From NCBI GenBank assembly GCA_015486285.1, contig WFRX01000270.1, positions 1 through 45,905 of the forward strand: DNA of 45,905 nucleotides. Direction: 5' to 3'. Within the stretch, counting starts at the first letter, position 1. Every line of letters begins with the position of its first letter. The translations under genes were made by a program, and so were the position numbers. The notes under the pieces are model-generated. The model had not been told where the DNA came from, made no database searches, and saw only the letters and a program-made list of their open reading frames with translations. Positions 8,109 through 16,014 of this stretch are shown here, in pieces. Source of the stretch: a bacterium. Its GTDB lineage: Bacteria > Desulfobacterota > DSWW01.

Positions 8109-8960
8109 ATGAACAAACGACAGGAAATCATCGAGAGCATTGCCTCTGTACCGCCGTTGCCGAGCGCCTCCACAGAGGTCATCCGCCTGCTTCAGGACCC
8201 GAGAGTGCCGAGCGCCAGGATTGCCCAGGCGATCGAGTACGACCCGTCCCTCACAACCAACGTGCTTCGCCTTGCCAACTCTTCGTTTTTCGGGTTTCAC
8301 CGTTCCGTGAGTACGGTCAAGGAGGCTATCTTTCGTCTGGGCACAAACCAGGTCTTTCAACTCGTTGTGGCGGCCACGGTGGGCAAGATGACCCAGAGGC
8401 CGGTGAAAGGCTATGACCTCCCGGGCGGCGACCTCTGGGATCATCTCGTCGGGACGGCCATTGCCTCCACCCGTCTTGCAGAGATCTTGAAGCTCGATCT
8501 CCCTTCCTATACCTTCACGGCCGCTCTGACGCACGATGTGGGAAAGGTTGTACTCGGGACCTTTGTGGAGGTGGACGCGGAAGCGATCCGCACCCTCGCC
8601 TATGAAAAGAAGCTGCCCTTCGAGGTGGCGGAGCAAAAGGTGCTCGGAATCGACCATTCCGAGGTAGGCGCCCTTCTTCTCGAGCGCTGGAACCTGCCGG
8701 AACACCTGGTGGATGTCGTGCGATGGCACCATCAGCCCGAGAGTTGCCGGGGCGGGAATCTCCGGGTGGCGAATGTGGTCCATGTGGCCAACGTTCTGTG
8801 CCTGATGGCGGGCGTGGGGGCGGGCCTCGATGCTCTGAGCTACAAGCCTTCCACCCGGGCGATGGAAGATCTCGGCCTGGAGGTCATGCTCCTGGACGAC
8901 ATCGTCTATCAGGTACTGAACGAATTGATGGAAACCCGAAGGCTCTTCAATCTCGCATAG
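8109..8960 (+). CDS. HDOD domain signalling protein
   Basis: 283 residues, a single HDOD domain spanning most of the protein. Seen: VPPLPSAST near residue 14, RLANSSFFGF near residue 54, TALTHDVGKVVLG-like segment near residue 140 with the HD pair kept, and DHSEVGALLLERWNLPEHL then VRWHHQPES. HDOD proteins act in signal transduction and regulation; the domain lacks the full ligand set of active HD-GYP phosphodiesterases. No receiver or GGDEF domain is attached. The start ATG lies in an AT-rich run (tatagatatatatg) with no recognisable Shine-Dalgarno sequence. It stands alone between the CoA-transferase unit and a convergent dehydrogenase. Confidence 0.88.
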   Translation: MNKRQEIIESIASVPPLPSASTEVIRLLQDPRVPSARIAQAIEYDPSLTTNVLRLANSSFFGFHRSVSTVKEAIFRLGTNQVFQLVVAATVGKMTQRPVKGYDLPGGDLWDHLVGTAIASTRLAEILKLDLPSYTFTAALTHDVGKVVLGTFVEVDAEAIRTLAYEKKLPFEVAEQKVLGIDHSEVGALLLERWNLPEHLVDVVRWHHQPESCRGGNLRVANVVHVANVLCLMAGVGAGLDALSYKPSTRAMEDLGLEVMLLDDIVYQVLNELMETRRLFNLA

Positions 8961-8978
8961 AGGCGTACCCCCCGGCCT

Positions 8979-10154
8979 TTACAGGCCCAGGCGCTCCTTC
9001 ATCAACCGGATCGCATCATCCACGGAGGCGGGCGTTTTCCCTGCGCGGGCCGCCGCCACCTTTTCTTCCACGCGCCGCACGGCGAGGCGCCGGGGGACGA
9101 TCCCCTCCTTCCGCGCTTCCGCCAGAAGGCTCCGCGTATTCGATCCGATGAACTCCTTGCATGCGTCGAAGGCATGCCGGGAAGTGCCTCCAAGAAAATC
9201 AACGATCCCGAGGACACTCCCTCCCGCGTTGGAAACGAAGTCCGGTACAATAACGACCCCTTTGCGGAAAAGGGTCTCCTCCGCATCGTCGGTCATCGGA
9301 ATGTTGGCGATGCTCGCAATGATCCGTGCCTTGACCTCCTGCACGTTCTTTGGGTGGATCACATACGGCCTTGCCCCCGGAACAAGGACGTCCACAGGCA
9401 GGGAAAAGAGCCTCTCTCTTTCGAGATGTTCGGCGGATGCGACCTCCCGGATCGCCCGGTCGCCCACCTTCTTGCGCTGCTTCAGGAGAAAATCCACGTC
9501 GAGGCCGTCCATGTTCAAGGCCATCCCGTCGATGGTGGATATGGCGACGACCTTTGCGCCTGCCTCCGCCATATAACGGGCGACCCCGCCCCCTACCTTT
9601 CCGAAGCCCTCGATCGCCACGGTAGCTCCCTTCAGGTCGAGCCCGGCGAACTCGCAGGCCACACCGGCCGCGACCACGACCCCGTATCCGGTCACATGGT
9701 TCTCGATGGCTTCTCCATCCTTCTGCTCGGCCATCAGGCCGGTGCCCTGGGGGGGCATCTCGGCGCCCTCGAATACCAAGTCCAGGTCCTCGGCCTCTGT
9801 CCCGATATCCGCGCCGAATGCCAATTCGGCGGGAATCAATGGTTTGACGGCCCTGCCGAAGGCCCGCATGATCTCTTTTCTCTCTTCCCCGCGAATCGAA
9901 GGGGCCGCCCAAATCCCGGATTTCGCGCCTCCGATCGGCACACCGAGGGTTCCGAACTTGTAGGTCATCGCACGGGCGAGATCGCAAATTTCCCGGGTCG
10001 TAATGTCCGGAAGCATTCGGATCCCGCCGCCCGCCGTTGCTCCCAGGGCCGTGCAGTCGATGACAACCACCGCCTTCATCCCGGTCTGCGGGTCGTAGAC
10101 GTGAAGAATCTTCTCGGGACCCAGCTCCGTCGTCATGGTCATCCATTCAGGCAT
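8979..10154 (-). CDS. Glu/Leu/Phe/Val dehydrogenase family enzyme
   Basis: 391 residues. These NAD(P)-dependent enzymes interconvert an amino acid with its 2-oxo acid and ammonia. The catalytic region MTYKFGTLGVPIGGAKSG (near residue 62) has both conserved Lys, and AFGADIGTEAEDL supplies the acidic residue. The Rossmann fold begins at VAIEGFGKVGGGVARYMAE near residue 180. The length and the IGGAKSGI variant leave glutamate versus leucine/branched-chain specificity open. ATG 10154 is preceded by GGAAGGAG. It is the last gene of an lpdD-like/ubiX/M20 operon, 39 bp after the M20 gene, and converges with the HDOD gene. Confidence 0.9.
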   Translation of the reverse strand: MPEWMTMTTELGPEKILHVYDPQTGMKAVVVIDCTALGATAGGGIRMLPDITTREICDLARAMTYKFGTLGVPIGGAKSGIWAAPSIRGEERKEIMRAFGRAVKPLIPAELAFGADIGTEAEDLDLVFEGAEMPPQGTGLMAEQKDGEAIENHVTGYGVVVAAGVACEFAGLDLKGATVAIEGFGKVGGGVARYMAEAGAKVVAISTIDGMALNMDGLDVDFLLKQRKKVGDRAIREVASAEHLERERLFSLPVDVLVPGARPYVIHPKNVQEVKARIIASIANIPMTDDAEETLFRKGVVIVPDFVSNAGGSVLGIVDFLGGTSRHAFDACKEFIGSNTRSLLAEARKEGIVPRRLAVRRVEEKVAAARAGKTPASVDDAIRLMKERLGL

Positions 10155-10193
10155 TTTGTCGCTCCTTCCTGGGGGTCTCCAAGATGACGGACA

Positions 10194-11390
10194 TCAGGAA
10201 CCACCCAAGGCGTTCATGGCCAGTAGGGCGTACACCCGGATCGCCTCCAGGTACTGGTCGAGTTCCAGGCTCTCATTGGGGGCGTGCGCCTCGGTGGCGG
10301 TTCCCGGCCCCATGACGATCGTGGGAATTCCCTTCTCGGAAAAAATCCGACCGTCACACACCTGGCCGTATCCGACAAAATCCGTCGGGCGTCCCAGCTC
10401 CTTCATCGTATCCCGGGCCACTCGGCAGATCATCTCATCCGGCGAAGTCTCAAAAGGGGGTGCAACCCCCAGCGGAAGGATGCTCGCATCCAGCGCGGGA
10501 TCCTCCTTCCCGAGCCGGTCGATGATGTCCCGGATCTCCCGGGTGACCCCGTCGGCCGTTTCGCCCGGAAGGGTCCTCCTGTCGATCACCACGTCGCATT
10601 GGTCCGCCACCACATTGAAGGCGATCCCGCCCTGGATCATTCCGACGTTCAGCGTCGCGCACCGCAGGAATCCCGAATCCCGCCGACGCAGGTCGGGAAC
10701 CAGATCTGTCTGCAGCCGGTGGAGGATCTCGACCATCTTGTCGATCGCGTTTACCCCCGCCCAGGGCGTGCTTCCGTGGGCGCTCCGGCCTCTCGTGGTC
10801 AAGGCGTATACGGCGATCCCCTTTCCCGCGATGGCGATGCCGCAGTTGTCCGTGATCTCCCCAACGACGACCATGTCCGGCGAGTAATATCCCCTCTCCA
10901 TCAGGAAGCCGGTCCCCTTCGCCGCGCCCGTTTCCTCGTCCCCGACGAAGCTGAGTACGAGGGATCCCTCGAGCGCGACCCTTTCCACGGCAAGCGCCTT
11001 CGCCGCCATGAGCATGGCGGCCACGCCCCCTTTCATGTCCGCCACGCCCCTGCCGAACATCCTGCCGTCCCTCACCACCGCCCCAAAGGGGTCCACGTCC
11101 CAATTGGCTTCGTTTCCCACCGGCACCGTGTCCAGGTGCCCGTTGTAGAGCAGTTGCGGACGAGCGCCCGGGTTCAGGGTGATAAAAATGTTGGAAACCG
11201 TCTCTCCGCACGAGACGATCTCCACGTTCTCCGAAAAGGTCGCGGCCTTGCGGGTGATCACTTCCGCCGCCTTTCGCGTGTCGCCCGGCGGGTTGACGCT
11301 GTCGGCCTTCACCAGCTCGGCAAGCAGGTCGATCGCCTCCTCTTTGGATGCCTCGATCCTCCTCAGAACGCTTGCTTTCCCGGCCTTCAT
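10194..11390 (-). CDS. M20 family metallopeptidase (ArgE/DapE/CPG2-like)
   Basis: 398 residues, the usual size for M20 amidohydrolases that use two zinc ions. Motifs: LYNGHLDTVPVG (first ligand His and Asp), RGVADMKGG (bridging Asp), GDEETGAAKG (general-base Glu and Glu ligand), GEITDN, and CDGRIFSEKGIPTIVMGPG near the end. A lid/dimerisation domain sits between about 190 and 310 and contains GRSAHGSTPW. Substrate is probably an N-acyl amino acid or dipeptide. Its start overlaps the ubiX stop by 4 bp, so the two are translationally coupled; association with ubiX is uncommon. Confidence 0.9.
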   Translation of the reverse strand: MKAGKASVLRRIEASKEEAIDLLAELVKADSVNPPGDTRKAAEVITRKAATFSENVEIVSCGETVSNIFITLNPGARPQLLYNGHLDTVPVGNEANWDVDPFGAVVRDGRMFGRGVADMKGGVAAMLMAAKALAVERVALEGSLVLSFVGDEETGAAKGTGFLMERGYYSPDMVVVGEITDNCGIAIAGKGIAVYALTTRGRSAHGSTPWAGVNAIDKMVEILHRLQTDLVPDLRRRDSGFLRCATLNVGMIQGGIAFNVVADQCDVVIDRRTLPGETADGVTREIRDIIDRLGKEDPALDASILPLGVAPPFETSPDEMICRVARDTMKELGRPTDFVGYGQVCDGRIFSEKGIPTIVMGPGTATEAHAPNESLELDQYLEAIRVYALLAMNALGGS

Positions 11391-11971
11391 GGATTTTCTT
11401 TTTCTCCCCAGGGCTTGAACAAGTCGTGATCGATCTCGAAGGCGTCCAGAATCTTCCCGATCGTCTGATCGACGAGATCTTCGATGGTGGCCGGCCGGTG
11501 GTAGAAGGCCGGAATCGGCGGAAGGATCTGCGCCCCCATGTCGGCGGCCATGGCCATGAGCCGGAGATGACCCTTGTGGAGGGGCGTCTCCCGGACGACG
11601 AGCACGAGCCTTCGTTGTTCCTTGAGGGTCACATCCGCGGCCCGTTCGATCAGGTTGCCGGCATAGGAATTTGCAACCCCCGACAGGGTCTTCATGGTGC
11701 AGGGAACGACCATCATCCCGTCCGTTCGGTACGAACCGCTGGCCACGGGTGCGGCAAGGTCCGAGTCATTATAGGTTCGGCTCGCGAGGGCCTCCACCTC
11801 CTCCACCCTGTAATCGGTCTCCAGTTCGATGACCTGTCTGCCCGCCCGGGAGATGATCAGGTGGGTCTCGATCGCCCTCTCCCGGAGGCACTGGAGGATT
11901 CTGACGCCGTACCGCGCTCCGCTCGCCCCTGTGATCCCGACAACGATTCGCTTGGGAGCGGTCTTCTTCAC
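11387..11971 (-). CDS. ubiX: UbiX-type flavin prenyltransferase
   Basis: 194 residues, standard length. UbiX prenylates FMN to make prenyl-FMN, the cofactor of UbiD decarboxylases. Motifs: VGITGASGARYGVRIL at the N-terminus (FMN phosphate binding), PASGSYRTDGMMVVPCTMKTLSGVANSYAGN in sequence around residues 74-104, given here only as family landmarks with the conserved Ser and Lys, and LVVRETPLHKGHLRLM (conserved Arg and Glu). It overlaps both neighbours by 4 bp: the LpdD-like gene upstream and the M20 gene downstream. A UbiD that would need the product is 30 kb away in this window (42154-43656). Confidence 0.95.
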   Translation of the reverse strand: MKKTAPKRIVVGITGASGARYGVRILQCLRERAIETHLIISRAGRQVIELETDYRVEEVEALASRTYNDSDLAAPVASGSYRTDGMMVVPCTMKTLSGVANSYAGNLIERAADVTLKEQRRLVLVVRETPLHKGHLRLMAMAADMGAQILPPIPAFYHRPATIEDLVDQTIGKILDAFEIDHDLFKPWGEKENP

Positions 11972-12381
11972 AATTCTCCTTTCCCGCTACGCGTATGCGG
12001 CTCGGCCCGGATCCGTTCGATGATCAAATCCAGCAGCTTTCCGCTGTTGCGGACGACCTTTCCGATCGCCTCTTCGTTCAGGTTGTCCCAGTGGATACCG
12101 GCGGTGACGACCACGCGGGCATGAAAGGCAGCGGCCAGTTTCTCGGCCGTTTGTTTTGCCAGGTCGTCCTCCTTGTGACCCAGGCAGCAGAATACCGACG
12201 CCGTCGCACTCGTCACCGCCGGATCCTTCAGGCTGGGCCGGGGTTGCGCCACGGCCACGGCACCGATGTGCGGTTTCTCTCCGCCGCAGACGGCTACGAG
12301 CAGGTCTTCGCCGATCCATCGGACGTAAGCCTCGATATCATACTCGCCCTGCTCGGTGGCCACGTAAAATTCCATGGACAT
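11968..12381 (-). CDS. LpdD-like protein (probable prenylated-flavin chaperone-like domain)
   Basis: 137 residues, no signal or membrane segments. The sequence resembles the LpdD-like family, small proteins found beside UbiX/UbiD pairs and named for the D component of gallate decarboxylase. Landmarks are EKPHIGAVAVAQPRPSLKD near residue 35, SATASVFCCLGHKEDDLA near residue 58, and VVVTAGIHWDNLN near residue 91. The proposed role is help in delivering or handling prenyl-FMN for a UbiD partner; this comes from family context and not from residues seen here. It is the first gene of its operon, with AGAAGGGAAG before ATG 12381, and overlaps ubiX by 4 bp (ATGA). Confidence 0.7.
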   Translation of the reverse strand: MSMEFYVATEQGEYDIEAYVRWIGEDLLVAVCGGEKPHIGAVAVAQPRPSLKDPAVTSATASVFCCLGHKEDDLAKQTAEKLAAAFHARVVVTAGIHWDNLNEEAIGKVVRNSGKLLDLIIERIRAEPHTRSGKGEL

Positions 12382-12494
12382 GCTTCCCTTCTATCACATT
12401 GCCTTGCCCAATGCTCGCAGGCAGGGCGGATTTCGTCAAGCCGTCCGGTCGTCCCGCTCTCCCGCCTTCGACTCATTCGGCGGCTTCGTGTGTT

Positions 12495-12523
12495 TTGATA
12501 TTTCGAGAACCCCGCTCTATGAT
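12495..12523 (+). promoter_or_regulatory. Sigma-70-type promoter for the ThDP enzyme gene
   Basis: TTGATA (12495-12500) and TATGAT (12518-12523) are separated by exactly 17 bp. Transcription would begin near 12530, about 40 bp before ATG 12571, with the ribosome site AAAGGAGG at 12553-12560. This is one of the best-matching sigma-70 promoters in the window. Confidence 0.7.
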
Positions 12524-12570
12524 AAATTGGCTTTCGCAACATTCGCGCCGGGAAAGGAGGCTTCAATCCC

Positions 12571-14178
12571 ATGGAATCCGGATCAGACGCTCTCGTCCGG
12601 GCACTCAGGGAAGCGGGTGTCGACACCGTCTTCGGGATCCCCAGCATTCACAACATCCGCCTTTACGAGTGCTTGAGGGGCGAGCCATCCATACGGCATA
12701 TCCTCTGCCGGCAGGAAGCGACGGCCGCCAACATGGCGGACGGATACGCGCGGGCGGGCAACAGGCTCGGGGTCGTGGCGGCCTCCACAGGGCCCGGGAC
12801 CGGGTATGTGGTGCCGGCCATCCATGAGGCATGGGGCGCCTCTTCGCCTCTTCTCCTGATCACCACCAACATCGCCGCCGCCAAGATCGGCAAGGGGCTC
12901 GGCTCCTTGCACGAACTGGAGGATCAGGACGCCCTGTTCCGGAACATCACCAAGGCGCGATTCATGGTCCGCCAGGGGGATGACGTCCATGCGCTCGCAA
13001 CCGAGGCGATTCGTGTTGCCCTTTCAGGCAGGCCCGGCCCCGTGTATCTCGAGGTGCCTACCGACCTTCTCGACGAAGCCTCGGCCGATGCGGGCATCCC
13101 GCCTTCGGCGGAAGCGCCGGCACCGGGTCCCGACCTGGACGCCGCCCTCGCCCTGCTTCGCCGCTCCAGACTGCCGATCCTGCTGGCCGGGACCGGAGTC
13201 GTCCGCGCCGGTCTCGCTGGGGAGGTCCGACGCATTGCGGAGGCGCTGGCTTCACCGGTCGTTACCACCACCAACGGCAAGGGGGTATTGCCGGAAGACC
13301 ACCCTCTCTGCTTTGGGCATGCCGTCCGGGGGGGAGCCGTCCGGGAAGTGATCCGGTCCGCGGACCTGTGCCTGGCGATCGGAACGAGACTCAGGGAATC
13401 AGACCTCAAACAACACGACCTGCACCTTCCGACGCTGATCCACGTGGACTGGGACGACACGTGGGTCGGCAGGAACTACGAGACGGAACTGGCGCTTACC
13501 GGCGACCTGCCTGCCATCCTCGGGGGCCTCTTGAATGGCCTGGAGGGCAATGCCGCGGCGAAGGGCCGCATGAAGGCCGTCCAGGCCATGAAAAGGTCCC
13601 TGGAGAACGAACTCGGCGAGATTCGCGCCGTACGTACGGAACTTCAGCTTCTCGATTCCATACGGAATGCCCTCCCCAGGGAAAGCATCCTGTGCGTAGA
13701 CAATACACAGCTCGGGTACTGGGCCGAGTACTTCTATCCCTCCTACGCTTCCGGCGGCCTGATGGGCGCCAAGGGAAGCACCACCATCGGCTTTTCCCTC
13801 GCGGCGGCGATAGGCGCCAAGGCCGCCTGCCCCGGAAAGCCGATCGTGGCGGTCATTGGAGACGGCGGCTTTCAGTATAACGCCCACGAGCTGGCAACCT
13901 GTATGAGGCACCACATCGGGTTCCCGGTCATCCTGGTGAATGACCGGTCATACGGCATCATCGCGTTCCTGCAACGTCACTTCTTCAAAAAGGAATACGA
14001 ATCGAACCTGGTCAACCCTGATTTCACCGCTCTTGCCGCCGCCTATGGCCTCCAGAGCGCATGCGTGGATTCGGCCGCCGGACTGGGAGGAGCATTGAGG
14101 GAAGCGCTGGCGTCGGGCGGCATGTGGCTGATCGAGCTGAGGGCCTCCTTGCCGGAGCCGCCTTTCTGGCTCTATTGA
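12571..14178 (+). CDS. Acetolactate synthase-like ThDP-dependent enzyme
   Basis: 535 residues with the three-domain layout of the pyruvate-oxidase / acetolactate-synthase family. The catalytic Glu49 is in CRQEATAANMADGYAR (N-terminal PYR domain), a central domain spans about 190-330, and the PP domain has the ThDP/Mg motif beginning GDGG at 430 and ending at Asn457 in VNDRSYG. It does not have the full length of large-subunit acetolactate synthase (about 560-600), and no regulatory small subunit is adjacent. Benzoylformate decarboxylase-like or other 2-oxo acid activities are alternatives. It has its own promoter and a strong ribosome site, and diverges from the ubiX operon. Confidence 0.85.
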   Translation: MESGSDALVRALREAGVDTVFGIPSIHNIRLYECLRGEPSIRHILCRQEATAANMADGYARAGNRLGVVAASTGPGTGYVVPAIHEAWGASSPLLLITTNIAAAKIGKGLGSLHELEDQDALFRNITKARFMVRQGDDVHALATEAIRVALSGRPGPVYLEVPTDLLDEASADAGIPPSAEAPAPGPDLDAALALLRRSRLPILLAGTGVVRAGLAGEVRRIAEALASPVVTTTNGKGVLPEDHPLCFGHAVRGGAVREVIRSADLCLAIGTRLRESDLKQHDLHLPTLIHVDWDDTWVGRNYETELALTGDLPAILGGLLNGLEGNAAAKGRMKAVQAMKRSLENELGEIRAVRTELQLLDSIRNALPRESILCVDNTQLGYWAEYFYPSYASGGLMGAKGSTTIGFSLAAAIGAKAACPGKPIVAVIGDGGFQYNAHELATCMRHHIGFPVILVNDRSYGIIAFLQRHFFKKEYESNLVNPDFTALAAAYGLQSACVDSAAGLGGALREALASGGMWLIELRASLPEPPFWLY

Positions 14179-14213
14179 ATGCCCCCGGCAGGCGGGTGAA
14201 CAGGCGGAAAGCC

Positions 14214-15785
14214 CTACAGCCTGATCTCCACCTTGCCCCGCAGAAACTGCTTCACCGCGGCGATGGGCACCTCTTCCCTGTGGAAGATTCCGGCGGCCAG
14301 TGCGGATTCCGCCTTGGTTTCGGTGAAAACCTCGTAGAAATGTTCGACGCACCCGGCGCCGCTGGATGCGATGACCGGGATCGTGACCGCCTTTTTGACT
14401 GCGTTGATGAGTTCCAGGTCGAATCCCAGGTTGGTCCCGTCCCTGTCGATACAATTCAGGAGGATCTCTCCGGCGCCCAAGTCTTCACAGGCCCTCGCAA
14501 GGGTCATGGCATCCAGGTCCCTTCCCTCGCGGCCTCCCTTGATCGTGCACTGGTACCAGCAATACTGCTCGCCCTTCGGCCCTGGGATCCGGGTTCCAAT
14601 GACCCTGTGTCGGACCTCTCCAGGCGAATCCACATAGACCCTTCTCGGGTCGATGGAGATCACGACCGCCTGGTTCCCGTATACACGGGAGATTTCTTCT
14701 ATGGCGCTGCGGCCGGTCCTGCGCCCGGTCCTGAGGTAGTCCTCGGCGATCAGGACGGCATCGCTTCCGATGGATACCTTGTCCGCACCGGACCGAAAGT
14801 ATTCCGCCGCCACCTCGAGGGCCGTGTATTTCCGTCCGTCCTTGTCCGTATAATCGCGGATCCCGCCGCCGATGGTCAGCGGAACGAACACCTCCTCGGA
14901 TGTCTGTTTGAGGACCTCGATCATGGGCATATCTTCCAGGGGAAAATCCCGGAAACCCGTGATGTTGAGAAAGGTAATCTCGTCCGCCCCCTCCTGATAA
15001 TACCGCCTGGCCAGGTCCACCGGCCTTCCGAGGTTCCTGACGATCCCCTCTTCCCGGACATCGTACTGGTCCCCCTTCGTCACGACCAGGTCACCGCGGT
15101 CGTTGGAGCGTACATCCAGGCAGGCGATGATCCGCTTGGCCAGGCGGGTCTTTCCGGGCACGTGAATGGGCAGCCCCTCGTCAGCGTGAAGGTCGAGGAA
15201 GTTCCTGAGAACCCGCAGCCCCGCCTCCCCGCTCTTTTCCGGATGGAACTGGGTCGCCATCACATTGCCGCGCTGAATGCCGCTGACAAAGGCATCCCCA
15301 TAGTCGGTGAGGGAGAGAACATCCTCCTCCGCCTCCGGGACTACATAGAAAGAATGCACAAAATAGAACTTCTCGTCGCCCCGAAGGCCGCTGAAGAGCC
15401 GCGACGGCTTTCGGGCCCTCACGCCGTTCCATCCTATGTGAGGCACCGCGAGATCCGTAACAAACCGCTTTACCGTCCCCGGAATAAAGCCGAGGCCCTT
15501 CACCCCGGGGGCCTCCTCGCTTTCCTCGAACAGGGCCTGCAGGCCGATACAGATTCCCAGGAAGGGCCGATTGGAGCGAAGGTACTCCCGGAGCGGTTCC
15601 ATGAGCTTCTTCTCATTCAGGATTTCGATCACATTTCCGAAATTGCCCACTCCGGGAAAGACGAGCCTTTCAGCCGATACGATCTCCTCCGGCCGGGTAA
15701 CAAGCCTGACCGTTTCGCCCAGGCTCTCGAGAGCGTTGATGACGCTCCTGACGTTGCCCGCCCCGTAATCCAGAAAAGTGATCAT
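14214..15785 (-). CDS. hisHF: HisH-HisF fusion, imidazole glycerol phosphate synthase (eukaryotic HIS7-like)
   Basis: 523 residues from ATG 15785 (MITFLDYGAGN, the true HisH start; the frame is open further upstream but without family sequence). Residues 1-205 are the class I glutaminase: Cys79 in FLGICIGLQ, His181 and Glu183 in ATQFHPEKS. Residues about 215-523 are the cyclase barrel, with Asp224 in IIACLDV and a second Asp in VISIDPRR. It makes imidazole glycerol phosphate and AICAR from PRFAR plus glutamine. The cyclase carries insertions seen in fungal and plant HIS7 (around KGDQYDVRE and YCWYQCTIKGGREGRDL) and absent from typical bacterial HisF. No other his gene is nearby. Confidence 0.93.
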   Translation of the reverse strand: MITFLDYGAGNVRSVINALESLGETVRLVTRPEEIVSAERLVFPGVGNFGNVIEILNEKKLMEPLREYLRSNRPFLGICIGLQALFEESEEAPGVKGLGFIPGTVKRFVTDLAVPHIGWNGVRARKPSRLFSGLRGDEKFYFVHSFYVVPEAEEDVLSLTDYGDAFVSGIQRGNVMATQFHPEKSGEAGLRVLRNFLDLHADEGLPIHVPGKTRLAKRIIACLDVRSNDRGDLVVTKGDQYDVREEGIVRNLGRPVDLARRYYQEGADEITFLNITGFRDFPLEDMPMIEVLKQTSEEVFVPLTIGGGIRDYTDKDGRKYTALEVAAEYFRSGADKVSIGSDAVLIAEDYLRTGRRTGRSAIEEISRVYGNQAVVISIDPRRVYVDSPGEVRHRVIGTRIPGPKGEQYCWYQCTIKGGREGRDLDAMTLARACEDLGAGEILLNCIDRDGTNLGFDLELINAVKKAVTIPVIASSGAGCVEHFYEVFTETKAESALAAGIFHREEVPIAAVKQFLRGKVEIRL

Positions 15786-15826
15786 GCGCCATACCCTTTC
15801 TTGACCGAAATCATTTCGCGGGATGC

Positions 15827-15835
15827 ATTGTACCA
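15827..15835 (-). promoter_or_regulatory. Possible extended -10 promoter of hisHF
   Basis: On the minus strand TGGTACAAT forms an extended -10 element about 42 bp upstream of ATG 15785, with AAAGGGTATG as a ribosome site closer to the start. No good -35 is visible, so this is tentative. Confidence 0.35.
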
Positions 15836-16014
15836 TTTCTGCCCCATCGGGTCTGCATCCGTCTGTCTCGGATCCGTTCCGGGGAGGGCCTGTTATTCCG
15901 TCCCCTGATTGATTACAATGGACCAACCTGCCGGGCGACTTCGGGAAACGGGGGAGACGGAGCCCAAGAAACCCGAGACGGAACAAGGACTCCCCCTATG
16001 GAAAGGAGGGACAC

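Noticed and set aside
8974..8987. Possible terminator hairpin GGCCT-TTAC-AGGCC between the HDOD and dehydrogenase genes
   Set aside because: Only a 5-bp stem, no T-run on either side, and it overlaps the last codons of the dehydrogenase gene.
14061..15908. 615-codon open frame on the plus strand opposite hisHF
   Set aside because: Shadow of a confidently identified gene, with no motif or ribosome site of its own.
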